A stretch of DNA of 64,000 bases from Mucilaginibacter flavidus (lineage in GTDB: Bacteria; Bacteroidota; Bacteroidia; Sphingobacteriales; Sphingobacteriaceae), in NCBI RefSeq assembly GCF_024055575.1, contig NZ_JAMXOE010000001.1, forward strand, positions 372,001 to 436,000. Reading direction: 5' to 3'. Numbering within the stretch: position 1 is the first letter of the stretch; every line of letters begins with the position of its first letter. Positions 31,880 through 39,597 of this stretch are shown here, one piece after another. The notes under the pieces were generated by a model. That model made no database searches. It worked only from the letters and a program-made list of their open reading frames with translations, and had not been told where the DNA came from. The translations under genes were made by a program, and so were the position numbers.

Positions 31880-33106
31880 TCAATGCACTCCCGCACCAAC
31901 TTCTTCAGACGCTTCGACACGTTGCCTGATATTTCTTCTGCCTATTATCAGCACAAAAAAAGCCACAACAGCCGCAGTTGCCATTAATCCCGCCATGGGG
32001 ATGGTGCTGCGGCTTTTAAACATGCTTACCACTACTGATGTAAGCGTACCCATGGCCATTTGCAGGCAACCCATCAGGGCCGCAGCCGTTCCAGCATTTT
32101 TGCCGAATGGTGCAAGAGACAGCGCCGCTGTGTTGGGATAGGTTATACCCACGCAGCATAAAAATGCAAATACGCTGGTAATGGTGCCGTAGATGCCCAG
32201 CCAGTTACCGGCGGAACCAATTAAAAATATAATGCCAATAATCACCATTGCCGGTAATGTAACGTTTACTATCTGCTCGCTTTTATACCTCCTGGTGAGC
32301 ATACCATTAAACTGGCTGGAACCAATAAAACCAATGGAAAGCAGTGCAAAAATCCACCCATAAACTTTGGCGCTGATGCCGTAGACATCCATAAAAACAA
32401 AAGGCGAGGCAGCCAGGTAAGCGAATAAACCAGAGAAACCTATTGCCCCGCAAACTGCATAAGTATAAAACTGCGGATGCTTCATAACCGACCAAAAGCT
32501 GGTTATAATAGGAATTGGTTTTAACGAATAATGCGGATCGGGCTGGTAACTTTCGGGTAAAAGGAAGATTACCGCCAACAATATCAGGAATGCTATTGCT
32601 GCCAGTATCAAAAAAATTAACTGCCAGCCAAAGGCTGTGGTAATATAGCCGCCTACAGTTGGCGCCAGCATTGGCGATACGCCTAATATCAGGATCAGCA
32701 AGGCAAATACTTTTGCGTTTTCGCCGATCGGGAAAATATCACGTACCATTGCCATAGCAGCCACCGTTGCCGCGCAACTGCCTATCGCCTGTATAAAACG
32801 CAACACGATCAGCTGTTCTATCGACCCAACAAAAAAACATGCAATTGAAGCAGCTATGTACAGCACCAAACCGATGTACAAGGGTTTCTTCCGCCCAAAC
32901 CTATCAAGCAAGGGACCATATAGCAACTGCCCGGCGGAAATTCCGATAAAAAAGCCTGACAAAGAAAGTGATACCTGCACCGTGGTGGTGTGCAGAGAGG
33001 CTGCAATTTGCGGGAAGCCCGGCAAATACATGTCGATTGAAAATGGTGCAATTGCCGTAAGTGCCCCTAATATTAATACAATAAGTACGTAACGTTTTCT
33101 TGTCAT
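31880..33106 (-). CDS. Bcr/CflA-family MFS drug-resistance transporter
   Basis: A 408-residue, 12-helix major facilitator. ATG at 33106 (TRKRYVLIVLILGALTAIAP) is chosen; the longer frame to 33196 adds 30 hydrophilic residues before the real first helix. Family signs are FSIDMYLPGFPQIAASL after helix 1, the MFS loop GPLLDRFGRKKPLYIGLVLY, and LRFIQAIGSCAATVAAMAMVRDIFP with the antiporter-type R. It would export drugs or small peptides with the proton gradient. Substrate is unknown. It stands alone and converges on clpP. Confidence 0.9.
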   Translation of the reverse strand: MTRKRYVLIVLILGALTAIAPFSIDMYLPGFPQIAASLHTTTVQVSLSLSGFFIGISAGQLLYGPLLDRFGRKKPLYIGLVLYIAASIACFFVGSIEQLIVLRFIQAIGSCAATVAAMAMVRDIFPIGENAKVFALLILILGVSPMLAPTVGGYITTAFGWQLIFLILAAIAFLILLAVIFLLPESYQPDPHYSLKPIPIITSFWSVMKHPQFYTYAVCGAIGFSGLFAYLAASPFVFMDVYGISAKVYGWIFALLSIGFIGSSQFNGMLTRRYKSEQIVNVTLPAMVIIGIIFLIGSAGNWLGIYGTITSVFAFLCCVGITYPNTAALSLAPFGKNAGTAAALMGCLQMAMGTLTSVVVSMFKSRSTIPMAGLMATAAVVAFFVLIIGRRNIRQRVEASEEVGAGVH

Positions 33107-33261
33107 GGCGAATAGCCCGGTTATGTCTGCCGGGTTGCTAAGATAGAGATGCTTTTTAAGGAAACCGCCCTGACGCCTCAGGTGACAGGTAAACATGACC
33201 TAAAAATTACCTCGCCTACACTGTGGTTAATAGTTCATTGCTCCCCTTTAGGGGCTGGGGC

Positions 33262-33660
33262 TCACATCTCGCAATTTATCATCCAGCTAACGCCAAACTT
33301 ATCCATAACCTGGCCGAACAGGGCGCCCCAAAACTGCACTTCTAACGGCATGGTTATTTTGCCTCCCTCGCCCAACTGGTCGAAAATTGAGCGAGCCTGG
33401 GCCTCGTCGTTGAGGCCGATGCTTAGGTAGATGCCGTTGCCATGGTCGATAGGTGTACCGGGCATGCCATCGCTAAACATCAGCATGCTGTCGCCAAACT
33501 CAAGGCGGGCGTGCATTATTTTGTCTTTATAGTTTGCCTCGGGCGGGAACATATCGCCAAAGCGGTTTAAATCGTGAACGGTACCATTAAAAACCTTCTG
33601 GTAATAATTTAAAGCTTCTTCGGTATTGCCTGCGAAGTTTAGATAGGGTATCAGTTTCAT
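33262..33660 (-). CDS. VOC-family (PhnB-like) protein
   Basis: A 132-residue glyoxalase/bleomycin-resistance fold protein. It opens with LIPYLNFAGNTEEALNYYQKVF, the PhnB/DUF1338-unlike VOC signature, has MHARLEFGDSMLMFSD in the middle and ends with WGALFGQVMDKFGVSWMIN, as in the PhnB group. The metal-site pattern is incomplete, as is common in PhnB proteins. Biochemical role is unknown; database names such as 3-demethylubiquinone methyltransferase are misleading for this group. It is a stand-alone gene, 155 bases from the MFS gene. Confidence 0.88.
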   Translation of the reverse strand: MKLIPYLNFAGNTEEALNYYQKVFNGTVHDLNRFGDMFPPEANYKDKIMHARLEFGDSMLMFSDGMPGTPIDHGNGIYLSIGLNDEAQARSIFDQLGEGGKITMPLEVQFWGALFGQVMDKFGVSWMINCEM

Positions 33661-33770
33661 TTGGGTTTATTTTTTACTAAAGTACAAAGTTTTTGTCGCG
33701 CAAAAATTTCAAATTGGAATAATGTTGTTACTTTAGGGCGTTATCGCTGCCAATAAACCAATCATTAACC

Positions 33771-35087
33771 ATGATACTACTCACCATCCTTTTCTGCATT
33801 CTCCTGCTTGTTTTATTAGTTAGCTGGCTTAAAGTAACTCCTTTTGTGGCGTTTCTTATTGTTTCAATAACAGCGGGCTTGCTGCTGGGTATACCTTTGG
33901 ATAAAGTTACCGCATCGGTTCAAAAAGGACTTGGTGATACGTTAAGCTCTATTACCATTATCATCTGCCTGGGCGCAATGTTGGGTAAACTGGTGGCCGA
34001 AAGCGGCGCAGCTCAAAAGATAGCGGAAGTTTTGGTTAATGCTTTTGGTGTTAAACATGTTCAATGGGCTTTGCTGATTGTGGGCTTTATTATTGGGATA
34101 CCTTTGTTTTATAACACCGGGTTTGTGCTGGTGGTACCGCTCATTTTTTCAGTAACCTATAAATACAAACTGCCTGCTGTTTATATCGGCCTGCCGATGC
34201 TGGCTGCCTTGTCAGTTACTCATGGGTTTTTACCCCCACATCCTTCACCAACGGCGTTAGTTGCTATTTTCCATGCCGATATGGGCACTACTTTATTTTA
34301 CGGGCTTATCCTGGCTATCCCCGCTGTAATATTGGCCGGACCGGTGTTTGCACTGGCGTTAAAAAAAATCCCGTCAAATCCGTTGGAGACTTTTATCGCC
34401 AAAGAAATACCGTCAGACAAACTGCCCGGAGCGGCCAATAGCTTTTTAACTGCGCTGCTGCCTGTTATTCTTATAATGGCCACCACCGTATATCTCAACC
34501 TGGATACGTCAAAGGGGCAAGCCCACAGGCTGATCGCATTTATAGGCGATGCCCCCATTGTTATGCTTATCTCGCTTATTGTGGCAACCTTTACCCTGGG
34601 TGTCCGCCAGGGAAAAACATTGAAACACCTTGGCGGAATTTATGGTGATGCGGCTAAAGATATATCGCTCATCCTGCTAATTATTGCCGGCTCCGGTGCA
34701 TTTAAACAAGTGCTTACCGATAGCGGGATCACTCAAACTATCACCACCCTGTTTAAAAGCCTTAATGTGCAGCCCTTGTTCCTGGGATGGCTCATCGCGG
34801 CCATTATCCGCATCAGCCTTGGGTCAGCAACTGTTGCAGGGCTAACGGCTGCGGGCATTATATCGTCGATGGTGACCCACGATCATAGCATCAACCCCAA
34901 TTTAATGGTGCTCGCAATCGGCGCAGGAAGCCTGGCATTTTCGCACGTAAACGACGGCGGCTTTTGGTTGTTTAAAGAATATTTTAACTTATCAATAAAG
35001 GATACAATAAAGTCATGGTCGGTGATGGAAACGATAGTGTCGGTTGTAGGGTTGGGTGGTGTGTTGGTTTTGAACGCAATAGTGTAG
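33771..35087 (+). CDS. GntP-family gluconate:H+ symporter
   Basis: A 438-residue, about 12-helix importer for gluconate or related hexonates. It shows the GntP pieces GLGDTLSSITIIICLGAMLGK, VGFIIGIPLFYNTGFVLVVPL and GFLPPHPSPTALVAIFHAD. The C-terminal half contains RISLGSATVAGLTAAGI and GAGSLAFSHVNDGGFWLFKEY, the family's second conserved half. No gluconate kinase is adjacent, so the substrate may be gluconate, glucuronate or another sugar acid. ATG 33771 follows an AT-rich leader. Confidence 0.92.
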   Translation: MILLTILFCILLLVLLVSWLKVTPFVAFLIVSITAGLLLGIPLDKVTASVQKGLGDTLSSITIIICLGAMLGKLVAESGAAQKIAEVLVNAFGVKHVQWALLIVGFIIGIPLFYNTGFVLVVPLIFSVTYKYKLPAVYIGLPMLAALSVTHGFLPPHPSPTALVAIFHADMGTTLFYGLILAIPAVILAGPVFALALKKIPSNPLETFIAKEIPSDKLPGAANSFLTALLPVILIMATTVYLNLDTSKGQAHRLIAFIGDAPIVMLISLIVATFTLGVRQGKTLKHLGGIYGDAAKDISLILLIIAGSGAFKQVLTDSGITQTITTLFKSLNVQPLFLGWLIAAIIRISLGSATVAGLTAAGIISSMVTHDHSINPNLMVLAIGAGSLAFSHVNDGGFWLFKEYFNLSIKDTIKSWSVMETIVSVVGLGGVLVLNAIV

Positions 35088-35140
35088 AGGAAAAAAAGCC
35101 GCGGCCCCGTGCGATTGACTAATATTGAGATTTTTAAAAC

Positions 35141-35668
35141 ATGTTAAAAAGAGCATTTAACATCGAATTCGGTAAACTATCCGACCACTCATTAGATTAC
35201 ATACAGGGAATTTTGCAGGATACGCGAATTACAACTATCCTATCGCTTAAAAACCTTTCGGTAGAGGAATTGGATTGGCAATATAAAGAAGGATGGAATA
35301 CTATCGGCGCCTTGTTATCGCATATAGTGGGTATTGAAACCTATTTCCGGATAGAATTTGTAGAAGGCCGAAAACTTACCGATGAGGAAAACGAAAGATG
35401 GACGCCTGCACTGGATATGGGGGTGCATCTCCCGAAATTGATTATTCGGCAACCGGTTGAAGATTACGTTGCTCAGCTTACCGAATCGAGGGAATTGATG
35501 CTTGATGCATTAACCAAACTTACCCACGAAGATCTTATCAGGCGGATTGACGACTATGATGATGAAACGGGCTGCAACCTCGCCTGGGTTTTATACCACA
35601 TGGCCGAGGATGAAATTTATCACCGGGGACAAATCAGTATGATCAGGAAGCTTTATAAGGATAGGTAA
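35141..35668 (+). CDS. DinB-family putative metal-dependent protein
   Basis: A 175-residue four-helix-bundle protein of the DinB/YfiT superfamily. The metal-binding histidine pattern is visible: SHIVGIETYFR (His near residue 66) and YHMAEDEIYHRGQ (His around residues 152 and 160). Family members bind metal and some act as thiol transferases; the role here is not known. It lies 53 bases after the gluconate symporter and could share its transcript, though no functional link is apparent. Confidence 0.85.
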   Translation: MLKRAFNIEFGKLSDHSLDYIQGILQDTRITTILSLKNLSVEELDWQYKEGWNTIGALLSHIVGIETYFRIEFVEGRKLTDEENERWTPALDMGVHLPKLIIRQPVEDYVAQLTESRELMLDALTKLTHEDLIRRIDDYDDETGCNLAWVLYHMAEDEIYHRGQISMIRKLYKDR

Positions 35669-35675
35669 AGAGGCC

Positions 35676-36698
35676 CTACCCCTCAACCAATTCCTGCGAT
35701 TTACTTTCCTTCTTCTTCTCTCCCTCAAAATAAGCCTTCCTTACAACTGCCGATGTTTTATGGTCGCCGGTGTGGCTCCAGCCGGGGGGCATGATGATGT
35801 AGAGGACTTTGTTTTTTAGTCCCGGAGCTTTGGCAACATCTTTTGCCAGGCCCACTATTTCGCCGAAATAGGCATCTAAAAAACTATGCGGTTTCATGGG
35901 CCGGGTAATACCGTATTCAATCGGCATGTCGCGGTCTTCTGGTTGGTAGGTTCCGAAAACTTTGTCCCAGATATTCAACAGGTTGCAAAAGTTGGTATCC
36001 ATGTACTTGGGGTTTTTGGCATGGTGCACGCGGTGGTGGGATGGCGTAAGAATGATCTTACCAAGAAAGCCGAAGCGTGCATCATTGGCTATGTTCTCAC
36101 CGATGTGGATAAAGCCGCCCCAAGTACCGTCGACAAACATAATTACTGCCAGTACTGCGGGATTAACGCCCAACAACATACAAATTGACGTCCTGATTAC
36201 TGTAGCATAAGGCCCCTCGAGAAAAAAATGTGCGTAAGAAACTGATAAGTTCATGCTCGCTGGTGCATGATGGGTTGAATGCAGGCACCATAATATCCGC
36301 ACTTTATGCGCCAAAAAGTGATAGATAAAATGCGAAAACTCCCAAACTACATAGCTATAAATAAACCAATACCAGGTAAACGTGGTATCGAAAATAGCAT
36401 GTGGCTGGAAAAGACCGACACAAAAAACGTAAGCGCCTATGGAAATTAACTGGCCTATAAATGCATTAAATACGAAGGTAAAAAAGGATATTTTATAATC
36501 GAAGACCTTAAAACGTTTATAGAAAGCAGCCCGGATAACTTCAAATACTAATATCAAAGGGAGAATAGGCCCTATTGCGGCTTCAATACCTTTAAGGGTT
36601 AAAAATTCGCTATAATTACCAGTCTTTAAAATTTTGAGCAATTCGTCGTAACCGAAGAAGCCGCTGATGTCGTTCCAGGCGCCCTGTAAAATATTCAT
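35676..36698 (-). CDS. Sterol desaturase / fatty acid hydroxylase family protein
   Basis: A 340-residue membrane di-iron enzyme. ATG at 36698 (NILQGAWNDISGFFGY) is chosen over the longer frame to 36728. Four or so helices carry the three His clusters of the family: HFIYHFLAHK (HX3-4H), LHSTHHAPASMN (HX2HH) and HHRVHHAKNP (HX2HH). Such proteins hydroxylate or desaturate lipids such as fatty acids, carotenoids or hopanoid-type compounds; the substrate is unknown. The gene reads leftward and converges on the DinB gene with only 7 bases between them. Confidence 0.9.
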   Translation of the reverse strand: MNILQGAWNDISGFFGYDELLKILKTGNYSEFLTLKGIEAAIGPILPLILVFEVIRAAFYKRFKVFDYKISFFTFVFNAFIGQLISIGAYVFCVGLFQPHAIFDTTFTWYWFIYSYVVWEFSHFIYHFLAHKVRILWCLHSTHHAPASMNLSVSYAHFFLEGPYATVIRTSICMLLGVNPAVLAVIMFVDGTWGGFIHIGENIANDARFGFLGKIILTPSHHRVHHAKNPKYMDTNFCNLLNIWDKVFGTYQPEDRDMPIEYGITRPMKPHSFLDAYFGEIVGLAKDVAKAPGLKNKVLYIIMPPGWSHTGDHKTSAVVRKAYFEGEKKKESKSQELVEG

Positions 36699-36788
36699 CG
36701 TACAAATATTAATAATTGGTAAATGCAAGGTAAGAAGTTTTGTTGAAAATCTACACCCAACACGCCATTGCCGGGCTAGTTACTCAAC

Positions 36789-36901
36789 TTTGTCATTGCG
36801 AGCGAAGCGCGGCAACCTCGTCGCCCTGCCTCTCTACCCACGAATGGCGAACAATGCATAGCGATGAGATTGCCGCGCTCGTACCTCGCTCGCAATGACA
36901 A
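36789..36901. repeat. TTGTCATTGCGAGCGA palindrome, copy 1
   Basis: TTGTCATTGCGAGCGAAGCG (from 36790) pairs with CTCGCTCGCAATGACAA (to about 36901) and the inner arms GCGGCAACCTCGTCGC and GCGATGAGATTGCCGC. The whole is a long cruciform-like element between the divergent-to-convergent gene pair (sterol desaturase-like gene start and dnaX 3' end). Further copies are at 54222-54343 and 57996-58093. All can also terminate transcription. Confidence 0.8.
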
Positions 36902-36920
36902 CGTTTTTTAATTTGATTTG

Positions 36921-38729
36921 CTAATCAAAATCAAGGTTAAACTTGGTCTTAAGTTCAACCAGCGCCGGGTTTTTGGCCGCCATGTGCTGAAATTTTTCAG
37001 ACGCAGTATACGGCCGCTTTACCACCGCAACTTCGTCAATGCGCGCATTTATTTCTATATCGAAGTTTTTTAGCGTCGTACGCAAATAGTTGAGCAGGTT
37101 GGGCCGCTCATCCCTGAACACGTTTTCCTGAACCTTATTCTCCACTATTACTTCGAATAAGTTTGGCTTAAGCTGCCTCGGGGGATTAGTGGTAAAAATG
37201 GTGAGCAGGTTTTTCTTCCCGTCGGCCTTCATCATTGCCGCGTAGTCGCTCCAGCATTTTAGGAGATGGTCGGGCGTGTAATCGTTTTTGGCATCGCCTT
37301 TAATGTAGGGATCTTCCTCCTCGGCCATAGCCTCCTTGGTTTTACCCACATCTTTTAACGACGGTATTTTTACCGATGTAGAGGGAGAATGTGCGTTTGG
37401 TATAAATATTTTAGGCTTTTCAGCGGCGGCTTCTTCTTTTATAATTTCAGCAACGGGCGGGTGTGCCGCCTGTCTTTCTACAACAGGGGCAACAGGCTTC
37501 ACCGTATTAATTACAGGCGTTTCGGCAGCCGGTTTTTGTTCAGTAACCGGGGTTATTGCTGCGGAATCAGGTTTTTTTTTTAATTGCTCCTGCGATGCGG
37601 GCATTGAAGTGAGCGGCGTTACGGCCAAATTAAAGACCGCCTGCAGGTTACACATCTTGAGCAGGGCGAGTTCCACCTGTAGTCGCTGATTCTTGCTGAG
37701 CTTATAGCCAATATCGCACTGGTTGGCAATATTCATGGCCGATAACAGGAATGACACCGTCGCCGCCTGCGATTGCTGCAGGTATTTATTGCGGATACCT
37801 TCGCTAACTTCCAGCAGCTTTAAAGTGGCCTGGTCTTTTCCTACCAGCAGGTTGCGAAAGTGTTCAGACAGGCCGGATATAAAGTGTGCGCCATCAAAAC
37901 CGCGCGAAAGGATTTCATCAAACAACAACAGCGTTTGGGCATTGTCCTGGCCCAGCAGCTTGTCGGTTATGTTAAAGTAGTAATCGTAGTCGAGGATGTT
38001 CAGGTTGTCGATTACCGAGCGGTAGGTAACGTTGCTGCCGGAAAAACTCACGATCTGGTCGAACATGGACAGGGCATCGCGCAGGCCGCCGTCGGCTTTT
38101 TGGGCGATGATATGCAGTCCGTCTACCTCGTAACTGATATTTTCTTTTTGGGCGATGGATGCGAGGTGCGACGCCATATCTTCAACCCGGATGCGGTTAA
38201 AATCAAATATCTGGCAGCGCGAAAGTATGGTTGGCAGTATTTTATGCTTCTCGGTAGTGGCCAGTATAAATATGGCATAATGCGGCGGCTCTTCCAGCGT
38301 TTTCAAAAACGCGTTGAAGGCTGCCTGCGACAGCATGTGCACCTCATCAATGATATAGATCTTATACCTCACACCCTGTGGCGGTATACGCACCTGCTCA
38401 ATCAGGCTGCGGATATCATCTACCGAGTTATTGGAGGCGGCATCCAGTTCATGGATATTAAAAGAGTTACCGTTTTGAAACGACTGGCAGGACGCGCAAA
38501 CGCCGCAAGCTTCGCCGTTTGGCTGTAAATTTTCGCAGTTTATGGTTTTTGCAAGGATACGGGCACAGGTAGTTTTGCCCACGCCACGCGGACCGCAGAA
38601 TAAAAACGCCTGCGCCAGCTGATTATTCTTAATGGCGTTTTTTAGCGTATTGGTTATATGTTGCTGGCCAACAACGCTTTCAAAAGTAACCGGACGATAT
38701 TTGCGTGCCGAAACAATAAAATTATCCAC
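36921..38729 (-). CDS. dnaX: DNA polymerase III subunit gamma/tau
   Basis: A 602-residue clamp-loader ATPase subunit. Walker A is GPRGVGKTTCARIL (around residue 45), the four-Cys zinc module is ENLQPNGEACGVCASCQSF, Walker B is IIDEVHMLS and sensor 1 is FILATTEKHK. Domain III follows to about residue 370. The Pro/Ala/Thr-rich linker (390-480) leads to a C-terminal tau domain (LLKCWSDYAAMMKADGKKNL). Inside the linker no programmed slippery A-run with frameshift hallmarks was confirmed. The start GTG/ATG at 38729 follows an A/T leader. Confidence 0.95.
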   Translation of the reverse strand: MDNFIVSARKYRPVTFESVVGQQHITNTLKNAIKNNQLAQAFLFCGPRGVGKTTCARILAKTINCENLQPNGEACGVCASCQSFQNGNSFNIHELDAASNNSVDDIRSLIEQVRIPPQGVRYKIYIIDEVHMLSQAAFNAFLKTLEEPPHYAIFILATTEKHKILPTILSRCQIFDFNRIRVEDMASHLASIAQKENISYEVDGLHIIAQKADGGLRDALSMFDQIVSFSGSNVTYRSVIDNLNILDYDYYFNITDKLLGQDNAQTLLLFDEILSRGFDGAHFISGLSEHFRNLLVGKDQATLKLLEVSEGIRNKYLQQSQAATVSFLLSAMNIANQCDIGYKLSKNQRLQVELALLKMCNLQAVFNLAVTPLTSMPASQEQLKKKPDSAAITPVTEQKPAAETPVINTVKPVAPVVERQAAHPPVAEIIKEEAAAEKPKIFIPNAHSPSTSVKIPSLKDVGKTKEAMAEEEDPYIKGDAKNDYTPDHLLKCWSDYAAMMKADGKKNLLTIFTTNPPRQLKPNLFEVIVENKVQENVFRDERPNLLNYLRTTLKNFDIEINARIDEVAVVKRPYTASEKFQHMAAKNPALVELKTKFNLDFD

Positions 38730-38829
38730 AGCTACTAAGGTAATAACAATAAAGTTATGTTAAAAGGTATGTGGGTAAATTACCGGGGCAATGAAACTTT
38801 ACAGATGTGACGGTGCCGATATTTTTTTT

Positions 38830-38837
38830 TAAATTTG
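38830..38837 (+). promoter_or_regulatory. Possible -7 box before Uma2 gene
   Basis: TAAATTTG matches TAnnTTTG and lies 18 bases before the ATG at 38855. No TTG element at -33 was found. Confidence 0.35.
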
Positions 38838-38854
38838 TATAAGATAATATACTC

Positions 38855-39442
38855 ATGCAGCTATCAGACCTTGATATAAACAAAACTTACACCTACGCCG
38901 ACTATCTCAAGTGGACGTTTGATGAGCGGCTGGAATTAATTAAGGGGAAAATATTCACCATGAGTCCGGCTCCGGGATCGGTACATCAAATAATTTCAGG
39001 AGTTTTATTTGTTGAATTGTACAACCACTTAAAGCATAAACCGTGCAGGGTTTTTTCAGCCCCATTTGATGTTAGGTTAAAAAGACGCTCAATTAATGAC
39101 AAAGATATTACGACAGTGGTTCAACCTGATATCTGCGTGATTTGTGACCCTAACAAGGTGGATGCCAGGGGATGTATTGGTGCGCCGGACATAGTGGTTG
39201 AAATATTATCGCCAGGTAATAACAAAAAAGAGTTGAAAAATAAAAAAGATGCTTACGAGGAAGCCGGAGTACTTGAGTATTGGATTATTCATCCAGTTGA
39301 AAAAACATTTTTTAAATACTCGTTGGTAAATGGCACTTTCCAGTCGTCTGATATGCTTACTATTGGCGATGAAATAATCACCCCTATTTTGCCGGGCCTG
39401 TTGATTAGCCTCGACGATCTCTTTGCCGACCAGTTGCAATAA
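38855..39442 (+). CDS. Uma2-family (DUF820) putative nuclease
   Basis: A 195-residue protein of the PD-(D/E)XK-fold Uma2 family. Conserved pieces are the start LSDLDINKTYTYADYLKW, GKIFTMSPAPGSVHQ, PDICVICDPNKVDARGC followed by GAPDIVVEILSPGN, and EAGVLEYWIIHPVEKT. The acidic and Lys residues expected for the metal site are present (D of VVQPDI, E of VVEILS, K nearby). Uma2 proteins are widespread in multicellular and environmental bacteria, with an unknown biological role. It stands alone between dnaX and the GH78 gene. Composition is more AT-rich than its neighbours. Confidence 0.88.
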   Translation: MQLSDLDINKTYTYADYLKWTFDERLELIKGKIFTMSPAPGSVHQIISGVLFVELYNHLKHKPCRVFSAPFDVRLKRRSINDKDITTVVQPDICVICDPNKVDARGCIGAPDIVVEILSPGNNKKELKNKKDAYEEAGVLEYWIIHPVEKTFFKYSLVNGTFQSSDMLTIGDEIITPILPGLLISLDDLFADQLQ

Positions 39443-39597
39443 ATTTGCCACCTGGTTTACGTGTTTTAATTTAGCTCCAACTGGCAGACGGTGCAGGATG
39501 GTCGTTTATGTGTAATCTCTAAATTTGGGCGGCAAATACAATCAGCCCAATTATTTTGACCTTACTGCGGTAAATTATTTTATTTCAACAGCTATTG

